DNA from: Tritrichomonas musculus
Lineage: Eukaryota; Parabasalia; Tritrichomonadida; Tritrichomonadidae
Direction of reading: 5' to 3'
NCBI GenBank assembly: GCA_039105265.1
Contig: JAPFFF010000050.1
Coordinates: 1-64,000, forward strand
Length of the DNA: 64,000 nt
A model generated the notes under the pieces. The model was not told the origin of the DNA. It made no database searches and was given only the letters and a program-made list of their open reading frames with translations. Made by a program: the position numbers and the translations under genes. Position 1 is the stretch's first letter. Each line of letters opens with the position of its first letter. Positions 41,560 through 52,900 of the stretch are shown here, piece after piece.

Positions 41560-44351
41560 AAGCAGTTCGCTTTAGTGAATTTCAGAATATTAAGGCAAAA
41601 AATGACGTTGGAGGAAGTTTCTTTCAATATTTGGTACGTGAAAACTGCCCATCAAATGTTTCAAAATATCTCAAGAAGCTACAGATTTTCACATCTCTCG
41701 TGGACAAAAAAGGCAAACAGAGAAAGGAATTGGACGATTGCTGCTTCATCTATGCCCTTCAACAAACAGGATGCTACGATGATGACACACTAAACAAAAT
41801 GCGCTTAAGAATTAATTCAAGATATCTCTCCCAAAAAGCATTGAATAATTTATGTACAGAGTTCAAAATACATGTCAAATTATCTTTCATCGATAAAGAT
41901 TCAAAATGCAAAAAACAAACAGTTAGGTCCCAAAAAGATGGTTCAAAAAAGAGTTATTTAGGTATAGAAAATGCCGGTCCAACCAGAACTCATACAATGA
42001 ATGTCTTCAATAAGCACTATTTCCTTGAGGAAATTACTCCTTTCAGCACGTATTATATCAACCACCTCCTTGACTGTTCAGAAGACAAATACAATAAAGA
42101 ATACAACGTAGACCACTGGCGTCCTGCGAGACACTTCATGACATCATCAAATTTGGTCCGAACTCTCATGAAAAACAACTTCTTCGTCCCAATCACATTC
42201 GGTCAATATAAGGTCCTCAACACAGTTTTCTACAAAGAAGTAATCGACGATATTGACCTTATCGACCTCGAATATAACGAAGAACAATGCACAAAACTAA
42301 TCAAAGAGGATAAAAAGAAACTACTCCAAACTGACAACAAAACATATTGGTATGCCGATTTTGAAGCAGATACATCAACAGAAATCCACAAACCTTTCCT
42401 CTGCGTCTTACAGAATAAAACAGGCCGTATCAATAAAACTTTCCGAGGAGAAGACTGCAATAAACAATTACTAGATTATTTACCAGATGACGCAGTCGTT
42501 TATTTCCACAATTTAGCGTATGATATCAGAATGATGGCCTCTTTCGGACTCGCCAAATCCATCATCAAAGGCACAAAAACAATGAAGGCTGATATAAAAT
42601 ATCTCAACAAAACCATCCATCTCAAAGACTCTTTACCAATTCTTTCCTGCAAATTATCTCAATTACCCTCTATGTTTGACATTCCTGACATACAAAAAGA
42701 GATATTTCCATACAAATACTATACTCTTAATCGCCTCCAAACTAATATTGGCACAATCAGCGAAGCAGGAGAAAATGAAGACAAAATATGGACCGATGAA
42801 GACTACAATTTATTCAACACCAATATCGATAAAATATCTGGCTGCCGAATAGACGAAAACCATTTTGATATGTGGAAATATGCAGAATTTTACTGCCAGC
42901 AAGACGTTAATATCCTCAGAATCGGATTCAATAAACTGCGTGAAGGATTCATCAAAGACTTCAAAGTCGACCCATTTAATTTTATCAGCATATCGTCTCT
43001 CGCAAACGAAGTCTTCAATCAAAGAGTCTATTATCCCAACCAAAATCTCTATAAATTAGGCGGTCATGTGAGATATTTTTGCTCAAAGGCGATATATGGA
43101 GGTAGATGTATAACGGCATATAACAAGAAATGGCATGTCGAGAAGAATCTCTGCGATTTTGATGCAGTATCATTATATCCTTCCGCAATGAGTAGATTAT
43201 ACACAGTTGAAGGACGTCCAAAGGTAATACAGAATGACCAACTCAACTATAATTTCCTCTCTCAACAATCAGCATACATCGTCGAAATCGAAATAACAAA
43301 AATAAAAAAGCATTATGCATTTCCGTTAATCGTTCAAAAAATAGGGGGTTTAAACAGAAATAACGACATTCTCTCAGAAGGAAATACCATTAAAATGGTT
43401 GTTGATAATATTACTTTGGAGGACTTTATTGAGTTTCAGCAAATAGAATTCAATATACTGAGAGGATATTACTGGGACGGAAAGAAAGATTATCGTATTC
43501 AAGAATGTATCAAAAAGATATTCAATAAACGACTCGAATATAAGAAACAGAATAATCCGCTCCAAAATCTCTACAAACTCATCATGAATTCCTGCTACGG
43601 CAAAACAATAGAGAGGCCAGTAGATAAAGACTATAAATATCTTCATGAAGGAGATGAACTCGACAAATATTGGGCAAAAAACTATAACAAAATTGTCGAA
43701 GATATTCAGTTAAACAACTCCGATATACACGCCATAAAGACCCTCAAACAAATAGATAATCACTTCAATTTCTCTCTTTTAGGCATCCAAGTTCTGTCAA
43801 TGTCCAAGAGAATAATGAACGAAGTTATGTGTCTTGCTTTCGATATAGGCTGCTATATTTATTACCAAGATACTGATAGTATGCATATAGAATCTGCGGA
43901 TTTACCGAAACTCGAAAAGGCCTTTCACGAGAAATATAACCGCGAACTTATCGGGAAAAATTTAGGACAATTCCATTCAGATTTCCCAGAAATAAACGGC
44001 CACAATGAGATGCCTGAATCTATCGAATCATTCTTCTTGATGAAGAAAATGTATGTAGATAAACTGCAAGATTCTACTGGAGATATTGACTATATGATAC
44101 GAGGTAAAGGACTAACTCAGAATTCTATCAAATATAAATTCAATGAGGAGTTTCAAGGAGATGTTATGAAGCTTTATGAAACACTATATAACGGAAATTC
44201 CATTACATTCGACTTAACAAAAGGACAACCTTGCTTCGAAATGAACAAAAATATGACTGTATTGACAAGAAAAAAATTCGAGAGATGTATCAAAACAGAC
44301 TATGAAGAAGGAGATATTACCCAATATTTTACCAGTCAATTTTCCACCTAG
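41560..44351 (+). CDS. Polinton DNA polymerase B
   Basis: Family B polymerase of the protein-primed kind, over 900 residues. An N-terminal part with CCFIYAL resembles OTU-type cysteine proteases (weak). Then come the exonuclease motif DFEADT and the polymerase motifs DFDAVSLYPSAM, NSCYGKT and YQDTDS. It replicates the element from a protein-primed end. Converges with the integrase. Confidence 0.9.
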
Positions 44352-44478
44352 GCATCATTTGTCTCGTATTTTTTTGTCCCTCTATTTCATACAAACCATT
44401 CTTGAACCCAACAACTCTATACTTTCCTGGCTGTACATTGGACCTTCTCTTCATCATTCCATCCTTTTCGTTATACAA

Positions 44479-46167
44479 TTAGACCGACATCCCTTTTGGC
44501 AAATAGAATCCTTTACTCGTCATTATGTCATAATTTTCCTTACAAATATTCTTTACAATCAACGATTCTAGTTCTTTATCTTCATGAACCATCTTTGGAG
44601 ACACACTTTTCCTGGCATATTTTGAGAGCGTTTTATGAGGTGCGTTATTATATTGCCTCACCAATTCTTCCATTATCGATGGAGTAATTATCCCAATTTC
44701 CATATTGTAAGCCATATCTCTCAGTGTTCTGATGACTCTATCTATAAGTCCCAAAGAACTGTGCATCGGGTCTGTTTTTACCTGTTTTTGCTCCTTTTTC
44801 ATGAAGTCTGGATAGTTTCCCATTCTCATTCTTGGTGCAGTTTGCCATTCTATTCCATGTGTCCTATAATAGTTTTGTGCCTTTCTTGAGTTAAAAGAGC
44901 CATCACCATCAAACGTCAAGCTCTTTATTACAACGCCAGATTGCAGCAATTTATCGAGGGTTTTCAGGTATGTATCTGCTGATTTATTATATTTCGCGAA
45001 TTTCTGATGCTTTTCTTCTTCCTTATCTTCTCCAAACAATATCTGATTTACCAACGCAACGTACAAATATCTTGTATTGACATTTATCATGACCAAATAA
45101 CATAATTTATCAACAAACATCAAATCAATAATATAGGAATTTCTTGACGAAACTTTATGGAGCTGATACATCTTCGCGTTCTTTTTCAGCGGAAAGTATG
45201 ATGTGTTCTCGGCTATTTTGACCTGTCTATCGGGAAACAAATTCTTCAAAGCTCTTATTTTACTCTCTGTTTTGAACCCAATAATATTTTGCTCCTGAGG
45301 AATTTCATAAGCCGTATATGTCGTTGGCTGGAAATAAAATTTATTGACGTATCTATTGTATCTCTCGTCTTCGGACAAACTACTCTCTCCCCAATTACTA
45401 CTGACTCTATTGAATTCCTCTTTATCTAGTAGTCTCTCATGATTATAAACAACAAATTCATTCAATTTATTGCCGAATGTATCTCTCAAAACAGGTCTTT
45501 TAGGTCTTTGTCTCTTTTCCCATTCCTCAATAAATTCGTCATAAATTTGTCGTATATCATCATCTTGAATCACAATTCTTGTATAAACTCTGGGCGTATC
45601 TTCAAAGAGATATATGTGTTTATTCCCTCCATTTTGCTGAATAAAATCTCTGACAGTACCAAATTGTGGCTTGTTTTTGTTGGTCAATTTTTGTCTGAAC
45701 AATTCTTCTTTGGCTCTTTCACAAGCATCTTTATATCTGGATTCATTGACTCTTTTGATGCCTTCTTTTAATTGTTCTATCCTTGCAAAAAGCAATCTAT
45801 CGATTCTGTCTTGGTTGATTCTCAAGAAATTATTTACGTGTTGAATGTCTGTTCGAGTAAAAGCGTGGTTATAAGTAAACTTCCTCCCATGATTGAAGCA
45901 ATAAGAAGGATCGTCCATATAGTCCAAATAGTCGTCTAAAGAGTCTTTTTTCTGATTTCCTAGCCATTCCAGTATCCTCTCAGCTTTATAATTTACTTTT
46001 TGTTGAGGGTCAGAAAGGCATCTACAAAATATCTGGATTTTATTGCTGATCATCAGGACATCCCCGTCATCACCTCTCAACATATCGTCTATCGGCAAGT
46101 TTGTTTCCGATATGATATGATTTATTATTTCATCCGTATTATTGTAAAGCAATTTACTTGTATTCAT
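44479..46167 (-). CDS. Polinton retroviral-type integrase
   Basis: 562 residues, ATG at 46167. The catalytic core of the RNase H-like DDE integrases lies around IDLMFVD, LTFDGDGSF and the following HSSLGLIDRVIRTLRD helix. It inserts the element into the host chromosome. Convergent with the polymerase and divergent from the small gene at 46186. Confidence 0.85.
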   Translation of the reverse strand: MNTSKLLYNNTDEIINHIISETNLPIDDMLRGDDGDVLMISNKIQIFCRCLSDPQQKVNYKAERILEWLGNQKKDSLDDYLDYMDDPSYCFNHGRKFTYNHAFTRTDIQHVNNFLRINQDRIDRLLFARIEQLKEGIKRVNESRYKDACERAKEELFRQKLTNKNKPQFGTVRDFIQQNGGNKHIYLFEDTPRVYTRIVIQDDDIRQIYDEFIEEWEKRQRPKRPVLRDTFGNKLNEFVVYNHERLLDKEEFNRVSSNWGESSLSEDERYNRYVNKFYFQPTTYTAYEIPQEQNIIGFKTESKIRALKNLFPDRQVKIAENTSYFPLKKNAKMYQLHKVSSRNSYIIDLMFVDKLCYLVMINVNTRYLYVALVNQILFGEDKEEEKHQKFAKYNKSADTYLKTLDKLLQSGVVIKSLTFDGDGSFNSRKAQNYYRTHGIEWQTAPRMRMGNYPDFMKKEQKQVKTDPMHSSLGLIDRVIRTLRDMAYNMEIGIITPSIMEELVRQYNNAPHKTLSKYARKSVSPKMVHEDKELESLIVKNICKENYDIMTSKGFYLPKGMSV

Positions 46168-46185
46168 TTTTTTATTTGGTAGAAA

Positions 46186-46425
46186 ATGTCACAAGAACAG
46201 CCCGCTCTCCTCCCTCTCAAAAACTGGCACGGTAGAAAAACTTTCGCCACACCTACTTTGAAACAACTGAAATCTCGTCTTCAATATTATCGAAGGATAT
46301 TGAGCCAAACACCTCCCATGGACCTCAAAAAAATAGCAAAAAGAGAGAAGATTCAACGAAAATATGACAGAGATATGAAGGTAAGAAATCTGTTAAATAG
46401 AGCTGTTAGCAATCTTTACTCCTGA
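46186..46425 (+). CDS. Small basic Polinton protein, unknown
   Basis: 79 residues, rich in Lys and Arg (LKQLKSRLQYYRRIL), probably helical and possibly nucleic-acid binding. Not recognised. It shares a short divergent promoter region with the integrase. Confidence 0.5.
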   Translation: MSQEQPALLPLKNWHGRKTFATPTLKQLKSRLQYYRRILSQTPPMDLKKIAKREKIQRKYDRDMKVRNLLNRAVSNLYS

Positions 46426-46446
46426 AAATTTTTTGTTATTCAAATA

Positions 46447-46953
46447 ATGTCTGGAACTCTCCGACAAGCTCGTATACTGTCATCAGAAGCAAAAAGCAAG
46501 AACAATACATCAATTTCGCAAGAACAGAATACCAATATCCAAATAACTTATCCTAATGTCCCTCAACTTAACGCCTCAAAAACAGTCTCTCGAAGCAATA
46601 GTTTGTCTGATTTAAAGAACTACAATCAGCTTGACTCCCTCGAGCAAAAAAATAAATTTCTTGAAATGCTCGTTTCTGTCTATGAGGACAATCCACTAAA
46701 AGTGAATGCTTATCTCGTTTGTAATACCACATCTCTCATGAATATGATTAAACTCTTGACCGACGCAGATAAAGTCGAATTAGTATTGGACGAAGATATT
46801 GCCTGTAATTCCTGTTGTTCCTCCGATAAATTGATATATATTTCGAAGATTCTCATAACGAAAAACAACAAGACAGAAGACATGAAATATGCCTACAATG
46901 ACATTTACTCACAGTTCATAAAATATGGCATAAGTCTCAAAATATGTGTTTAA
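46447..46953 (+). CDS. Small Polinton protein, unknown
   Basis: 168 residues, ATG at 46447, 22 bases after the preceding small gene. Polar N-terminus, then a folded-looking half with SLMNMIKLLTDADKVELVLDE. Not recognised. Confidence 0.5.
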   Translation: MSGTLRQARILSSEAKSKNNTSISQEQNTNIQITYPNVPQLNASKTVSRSNSLSDLKNYNQLDSLEQKNKFLEMLVSVYEDNPLKVNAYLVCNTTSLMNMIKLLTDADKVELVLDEDIACNSCCSSDKLIYISKILITKNNKTEDMKYAYNDIYSQFIKYGISLKICV

Positions 46954-47057
46954 GATTTGAAAATAGCCAATATATGTTCGTTTATTTTTGCACTTGCTTT
47001 GCCCACAATACTTTGTTGAATCTTTAAAGTCATGGCATAATCCTCGTCCAAAATCCT

Positions 47058-50000
47058 TTAGTCATATAGAATTACATCTCCTATTTGATACAAATTAGCG
47101 TCATCGACATAAAATAAATAGTCTCCGTGTGTAGCGAATTTGACGCATCCGTTTTCAGAATCTACCTCTACAATGACACCAACAAATTCCTTCCATGAAC
47201 CGTCTATGATTACAGAGCAAATACAGTCTGTGGTGTCTTCCGCTGTCGAACTGACGAACATATTTTTTTTCGGGTCTCTTCTGTACACATGGCCTGATAA
47301 AAATACTGGTTTTCCAATCTTATAGTCCGATATTTCTTCGCCCGCTTCTATCGGGGCATAATGAGTAATTGTATTTGAGCCGTTTGATGTTATTGTGCCG
47401 TTGACAAATAAATTTGAATCAATTTTTGTATTTCTTGCAGTACCAAACATTTGAAATGACTGAAATTTATAACCATCAACATATATATCCAAATTCCCAC
47501 TACCAGCAACTTTTGAAGATTTATATTCAAAATCAGTATTATATACATCATTATATCCAAAACTAATTGAAGTAATAACATTAGCATCAACAAAACTATA
47601 AAATTTAGCTATATTACTTGATGGGCTAGTTATTTCTAATAAACTATTTTTCTTTATATATTTTTCATCACATTCTGATTTAGTTAAATAATCAGTTATT
47701 TGACATTTAAATACAACTCCAGATAATATTAATGAAGCTAGATTAGTTATTGGTTTCTCATTTTTTTCGAAAATACCATATAATTCATTATAATAAAATC
47801 TATCGAAATCAGTAGTTTTTGGTGATTCATTTATTAAATCAGCTGAAGTATAAACATTGTTTGTTAATAATTCATTTAATGAACTCTTCACTTGCTCAAT
47901 AGCAAGGGCCAACTCTGTTGTCAACGCATATTTTCCATCCGCTTCTTCCTTTGAAATATAACCCGACAAGTCGACAGGTTTAGGAATCTCACTCTTTACT
48001 TGCTCAATAGCACGGGTCAATTCTGTTTTCTGAGCAAAATTATTTTTTACGAAATTTATATTTGGAATACAATATTCGTCATAAACTTCAGGTTCGTATG
48101 AATAACTTACAGACTCTAGGTCCAAAACATAAATTCCATTATATCTGAATGTTCCACCGTAATAGAAAAAGTATATAGAAAAAGTATATAGAAAAAGTAT
48201 TTTCGCCTTTCTTGTAATGATAATATTCCGCGTCTTCACTATCATACAAATATTCTCCTGAAATATCTTCATTATTACAAGAGCCTTTCACAAAAAGTGA
48301 TGATTTCTTTAATATGTTGCATAAATCTCTATCCAAATTTGTGATATAAGTTCTTTTATCCTCATCATTTGTTGTTCCATTTACGAATTTTGTAGCGATT
48401 GATAACTCTTGAGTTATTTTCTCAGTTGATAATATATCTGTTTTTAACGCATATTTTCCATCCGCTTCTTCCTTTGAAATATAACCGGATAAATCGACTG
48501 TTTTGAGCTGTTTCATATGATTATCTATCAATTTTTTGACTGCCTTTGCTGTAATCAGCTGTTTATTAGTCAGTTCTTCGCCCAACAAAATCGGTTTCTG
48601 TTCTTTTGTCATCGACATAATCCAAGCAGCTGAAGGACAATTTTCTGCATATACATCTAAATACGGAATATTTTTTCGAAAATCTTCATACTCTCCGTCT
48701 ATTTTAATCTCCTCATTGCCATCAACTCCATAGCAAAGATATCGGAAACATTTCTTGTCAAACGCCTCTATTTCTTCAATAAATTCCAGCGCAGTTCGAA
48801 TCTCTCTTGGAACAGCAAGAACATCAACGTCCCGAACTATCGCCTCCGCTCCTTCCGAAACCTCTTCACCAGCAAAACAAAAGCTTTTTACCTTTGATAT
48901 TCCCTTTGCCGCCAACGATAAAAGCGCCTTTGGACCGCCGACAAAATTTACTGTGGCACCAGCTATACACACAACATCTTTGACATAATCAAACCAATTT
49001 GTCTTGTTTTTCATATCGTTTAGTTGTTTTTGGAGGTTTGAATAAAGATTTTGCAGCTCAGATATTCTATTATTTGCTATATCTACAGTATTTCCCAAAG
49101 AATTTAGAACAAAAAGATGAGACTCAATATTTTCCCCAATAACGACGCCAGAAGTCTGTATATTACAGTTTGTGTATAAAGTACTGCATGCTTCAGGTCT
49201 TGGTACGACAGAATAATACCCACATCCTGCCAGGAACTCAAAAGTATTTCCTCCTTCTTTATACGAAACATCTGGTATCGGAAAAATTACTTCTTTGTCA
49301 GAGGGCATATAAAGTATCAGGCCGTAAGGAGGATTCCCAATATCTATTCGGCTATTGTAGTGGAAAGGAATATATTTATAACAATTTTCTGAAACAACTT
49401 TATAGCACGATTCTGACTCATAACTGCTATGAGAATACCCAAATTCCAAGACATATTCTATTCCGTTTATATTTAGACTTGCCGAAAAATTGCATGACTC
49501 TTTCTTGGTACATTTCAGTAGAACACTCCAATATCCGTCTTTATCTTCGTATTTTGCCACTTCGCAATCGTTAAATGTACAAAGTCCTTTCTCAACAATG
49601 ACTTCAAAAGGATTTTTGTCGGAATAATTATGTATCCAATTCCTTAGGACGTATCGATTTGTGTCGTTTTGCTCAATGAAAATTCCTTGATATGTATGCT
49701 TGAAGAACTCAGTTTCTCCTTTGATTGATTTGGAGCCAGGAATATTGTATGACAAATTATTGCCGACCCATTCATTATTTTGCTTTGTGAGTTTAAAATC
49801 TGTACCAAATACCTCATCATGGAACTCAAAAGTTTGTCCATCTAGGAGCTTGTCAAATTCTTCTGTTCCGGGAATATAGCCCCAATCAGCATAATAATAT
49901 TGTTCATTTTCTGTAGTCCCAAATGACTTCATCTCATAGAAATTCGGTAAAGGAGAAGTATAAAGTTTGAGACAATTTTCTGCATCGACATTATTACATT

Positions 50001-50604
50001 TGATATTTATGAGGTTAGATTCCTTGTTTGAAATATATTGCTTCACCATTCCTGTGAAATTTATTTTCATGAAACCAGAAGTAAAGAGGTCAAAAGGATT
50101 GTCTAGAGATTCCTTACTCATATAAATTCGGGCGGATAATTCGTTTTCAATATAGGAAATTACGTTATTTGAGTCGATTTTGGGATTCGTAAATTTGCTT
50201 GTTTTTGTATCTATTTTTGCTTCCCCAAATGTTGAACAGTTTATTGTAAAAACATTTCCTGAATAGTCAGATGGAATATCTATTTTGATTTCCAAAATAT
50301 TGTATTCGTCATTTTCTGCTTTCGACAAGGAGTTTAAGTCAAGTGAATAGGCATCAAGACCATCTTCATATGATAATTCATTAACTGAGCCAGGAGATTT
50401 TTCCAAAGAGGTTATTCGTTCTTCATGATTTATTAATTAAGATTTCAGAGAGATTCCTCCCAAATTTATATCTCCTCCAACGGTCAAATCTTGTTCGATA
50501 TCAGCTGTTTTGGCGTTTATTTCATCACAGTTTATTGAGGAAGGATTCTTTGAACCACCTATAAATGTACCGTCTAAAGCGTTCTGTTTAGTCAGTATTG
50601 CTGT
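47058..50604 (-). CDS. Polinton fibre-like structural gene, broken
   Basis: Coding over about 3.5 kb on the minus strand. It contains two copies of a phrase like VDLSGYISKEEADGKYAL, a type of repeat seen in phage and virus tail-fibre or spike proteins, together with long beta-rich stretches. Likely a virion surface protein of the element. It is no longer one open frame; about two or three breaks. Confidence 0.55.
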
Positions 50605-50621
50605 CATTTTTCTCAAAATAA

Positions 50622-50954
50622 ATGCCCAAGACATACTTCATTACCAAAAAGTACAACAATATTTTGCCCTCAGAATTCACAAATTCCTTGAATAAACGAT
50701 ATATTTCCTTCCAATATTGTCGAGCCACCTGTAATGGATATCTGGACGGAGAAACAGAAATGCACGCTTCATTTATTCAAAGAGATGAGTACGAAGATTC
50801 TCTTGTCTGGTACGCCAATTTGACTCCTCCGGACGATAATAGGAAATACGAATTTGTCGGGACAAAAAGAGAGTTTAGGATATGGTTTACTGACGCTGAA
50901 GGAAACGAAATAAAGCCTGACAATTTCACTGTTTTCTTGAAGTTAGAGTATTGA
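50622..50954 (+). CDS. Small Polinton structural-type protein
   Basis: 110 residues, ATG at 50622. Beta-rich, ending FRIWFTDAEGNEIKPDNFTVFLKLEY, a pattern common near the ends of jelly-roll capsid-associated proteins. Divergent from the fibre-like gene. Role inferred. Confidence 0.5.
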   Translation: MPKTYFITKKYNNILPSEFTNSLNKRYISFQYCRATCNGYLDGETEMHASFIQRDEYEDSLVWYANLTPPDDNRKYEFVGTKREFRIWFTDAEGNEIKPDNFTVFLKLEY

Positions 50955-51000
50955 GTGCAAAAAAAATATTTTTTTAGATGAGGTCGTAAGGACAAAGTCC

Positions 51001-51546
51001 CTAGGACTGTAAGTCATACTGTTTCTTGAAATTGGAATAATATATTTGAACTCTCTCGTCATTTATATCCCTGACATGAACAAATTTTCCGCCCCATTTC
51101 TTTTCGTTTATATGGAGTTTTCTGTATTGAATTCCGTTATAGAAGTAGAAAATATCGTCATGATAATAATAATTTTCGAATTCATGTTTTCCCTTTTTAT
51201 TGACATAATCAGTCAGTTTTATTGCTTCATCTGGAATATCATCAACATATTCATATACCACTCCTAAATGTGATGTTTTATTTTTACAATTTCCGGAAGG
51301 AGTTGTCCAACGAAGATTTTCGAGATGATAATCATCACGGTGTTTGTTTCGATGATCTATTTGTGTTTTATGTTCAGGGTCGTCATTTGGAAGAAATTGT
51401 TTAGCGATAAGAATGTGTTTGTTATAGGTTTTATTATTGAGTCGTACTGCAGGATATCCTTCTCCTCTATCACTTTCTTTGGAGTAGTATACGTTTGCGG
51501 TGATTTCAGACCTCCGGTCTTCAATCCCCTCAAACAGTCTCTCCAC
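51001..51546 (-). CDS. HNH-type endonuclease of the Polinton
   Basis: 181 residues as annotated. QIDHRNKHRDDYHLENLRW is the HNH core of the phage/intron-type homing endonucleases; LNNKTYNKHILIAKQFLPND is the usual lead-in strand and helix. Its first codons lie inside the left 314-bp inverted repeat. Probably a DNA nicking or cutting enzyme acting on element DNA. Confidence 0.65.
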   Translation of the reverse strand: MERLFEGIEDRRSEITANVYYSKESDRGEGYPAVRLNNKTYNKHILIAKQFLPNDDPEHKTQIDHRNKHRDDYHLENLRWTTPSGNCKNKTSHLGVVYEYVDDIPDEAIKLTDYVNKKGKHEFENYYYHDDIFYFYNGIQYRKLHINEKKWGGKFVHVRDINDERVQIYYSNFKKQYDLQS

Positions 51547-51796
51547 TTCGTTTCGAGACTCTTTTTTATACCACTAGTCGTGGCACAAAATATATATAAG
51601 CCGATTTCTGTGCCAATGATACCTTTTTGATACCATACCTGATAAATATTGAGTACAAAGAAATAATAATCAAATAATTGACTTTGTCGACTTTGAACAA
51701 CAAATTTTTCTCAACAAATCGGCAGTCGAAGCAAAGCTGTTGAATCAATATATTGACTTGTGCAAAGGTGAATAGCCTTTTGTTCTAACAATAAGT
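51483..51796. repeat. 314-bp inverted repeat, left arm
   Basis: Pairs with 55087-55400; the two arms are equal in length and nearly identical. Contains the start of the HNH-type gene. Confidence 0.9.
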
Positions 51797-51907
51797 TCCT
51801 CAAAAAATAAAGTTCCTTGATTGGAGTGTGAATAAATTGGCCAAAAAAATAGGTGGAAAAAGAGGACGTAGTCTCTATGAGCAAAACGTACTTGACATAG
51901 TCAATAA

Positions 51908-52396
51908 TTACATATCTATCAATTGCTTCACAATTCTGTCCAGATAATTGATATAATCTAAGATGTTGTTCGATGAAAAGATACGATTTATATCCTCTAT
52001 TATTTCAACAGGAATTTTATCGATATTGTTATTGAGAATTGTAGTATAGGTTCCGATAATGCTTCTCAAAGAAGCTATAACACATTCTCTTGGGTATGAT
52101 TCAATGGTATTATTGAATGATATCATTACTTGGTTCATTCTTTCCTCTCGTTCCTTTTTCTTTCTTGCATTATAGTTTCTCATGTAGGCATTCCATTTAC
52201 GTTTTCTATCATTTTCTTTCTTTATTATTTTTTCGCTGCAACGTAGAGCCTCACTAAATGAGTCGTATTTGTCTTTATCGGGGTTTTCTAAAGCTTTAGA
52301 ATAACTGTCTGAATCACTGTTATGCAAGTCATTTGAGTCGTCATTATTACTGCCTTCAAGCCCATAACTTTCAAATGTTTTTTGTAGTTCTGTCAT
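51908..52396 (-). CDS. Small charged helical protein in the helicase cassette
   Basis: 162 residues from the ATG at 52396 (MTELQKTFES). Acidic Ser/Asp-rich N-terminus, then a very basic helix (KKENDRKRKWNAYMRNYNAR) and a hydrophobic C-terminal helix pair. Not recognised; DNA binding is plausible. Confidence 0.5.
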   Translation of the reverse strand: MTELQKTFESYGLEGSNNDDSNDLHNSDSDSYSKALENPDKDKYDSFSEALRCSEKIIKKENDRKRKWNAYMRNYNARKKKEREERMNQVMISFNNTIESYPRECVIASLRSIIGTYTTILNNNIDKIPVEIIEDINRIFSSNNILDYINYLDRIVKQLIDM

Positions 52397-52559
52397 TTTT
52401 TGATCCAAAAAAATAATATATATATGATATTCATATAGATGTTATATTATAGCACACAAATTTTTTGAATGTGTATCAAGTCGATCCAAATTATCTGAAA
52501 CTATTTTAAATAATCAATTATAACACATAAGCGATAGGACACAAAATTCCTTGATGTAT

Positions 52560-52814
52560 TTACAGACCGTTCTTTCCCATCAAATTTGCTTGGCCAACTC
52601 TGTTGGACCCAGCTTTGCTGTGGTAAAGTTGTTGAGCCAGTAGATTTCTTTTGGTTCTGAACATCTTCTTGACATTTCTATTAAATCCTTTTTCATATAA
52701 TTGGGTGTCATATTTTGTTATTAGTAATTGTAGAGCGTCCTTCATTGATAAGCCTTTCATTTGATATTCATCAATTTGTTGCGATAATTCTTGCTGCAAA
52801 ATCTCGAGAGACAT
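52560..52814 (-). CDS. Small protein in the helicase cassette
   Basis: About 84 residues from the ATG near 52814 (MSLEILQQELSQQ). Helical, then a basic tail with KKMFRTKRNLLAQQLYHSK. Not recognised. Its C-terminal codons lie in a 33-bp phrase shared with the end of the helicase gene. Confidence 0.5.
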   Translation of the reverse strand: MSLEILQQELSQQIDEYQMKGLSMKDALQLLITKYDTQLYEKGFNRNVKKMFRTKRNLLAQQLYHSKAGSNRVGQANLMGKNGL

Positions 52815-52900
52815 AATTTGGAGATTATTTGTATTGAAAAAAAATATTAATACCACATAAGCGCTAGAGAATAAATTCCTTACCCGAGCCTCCAGATGAG

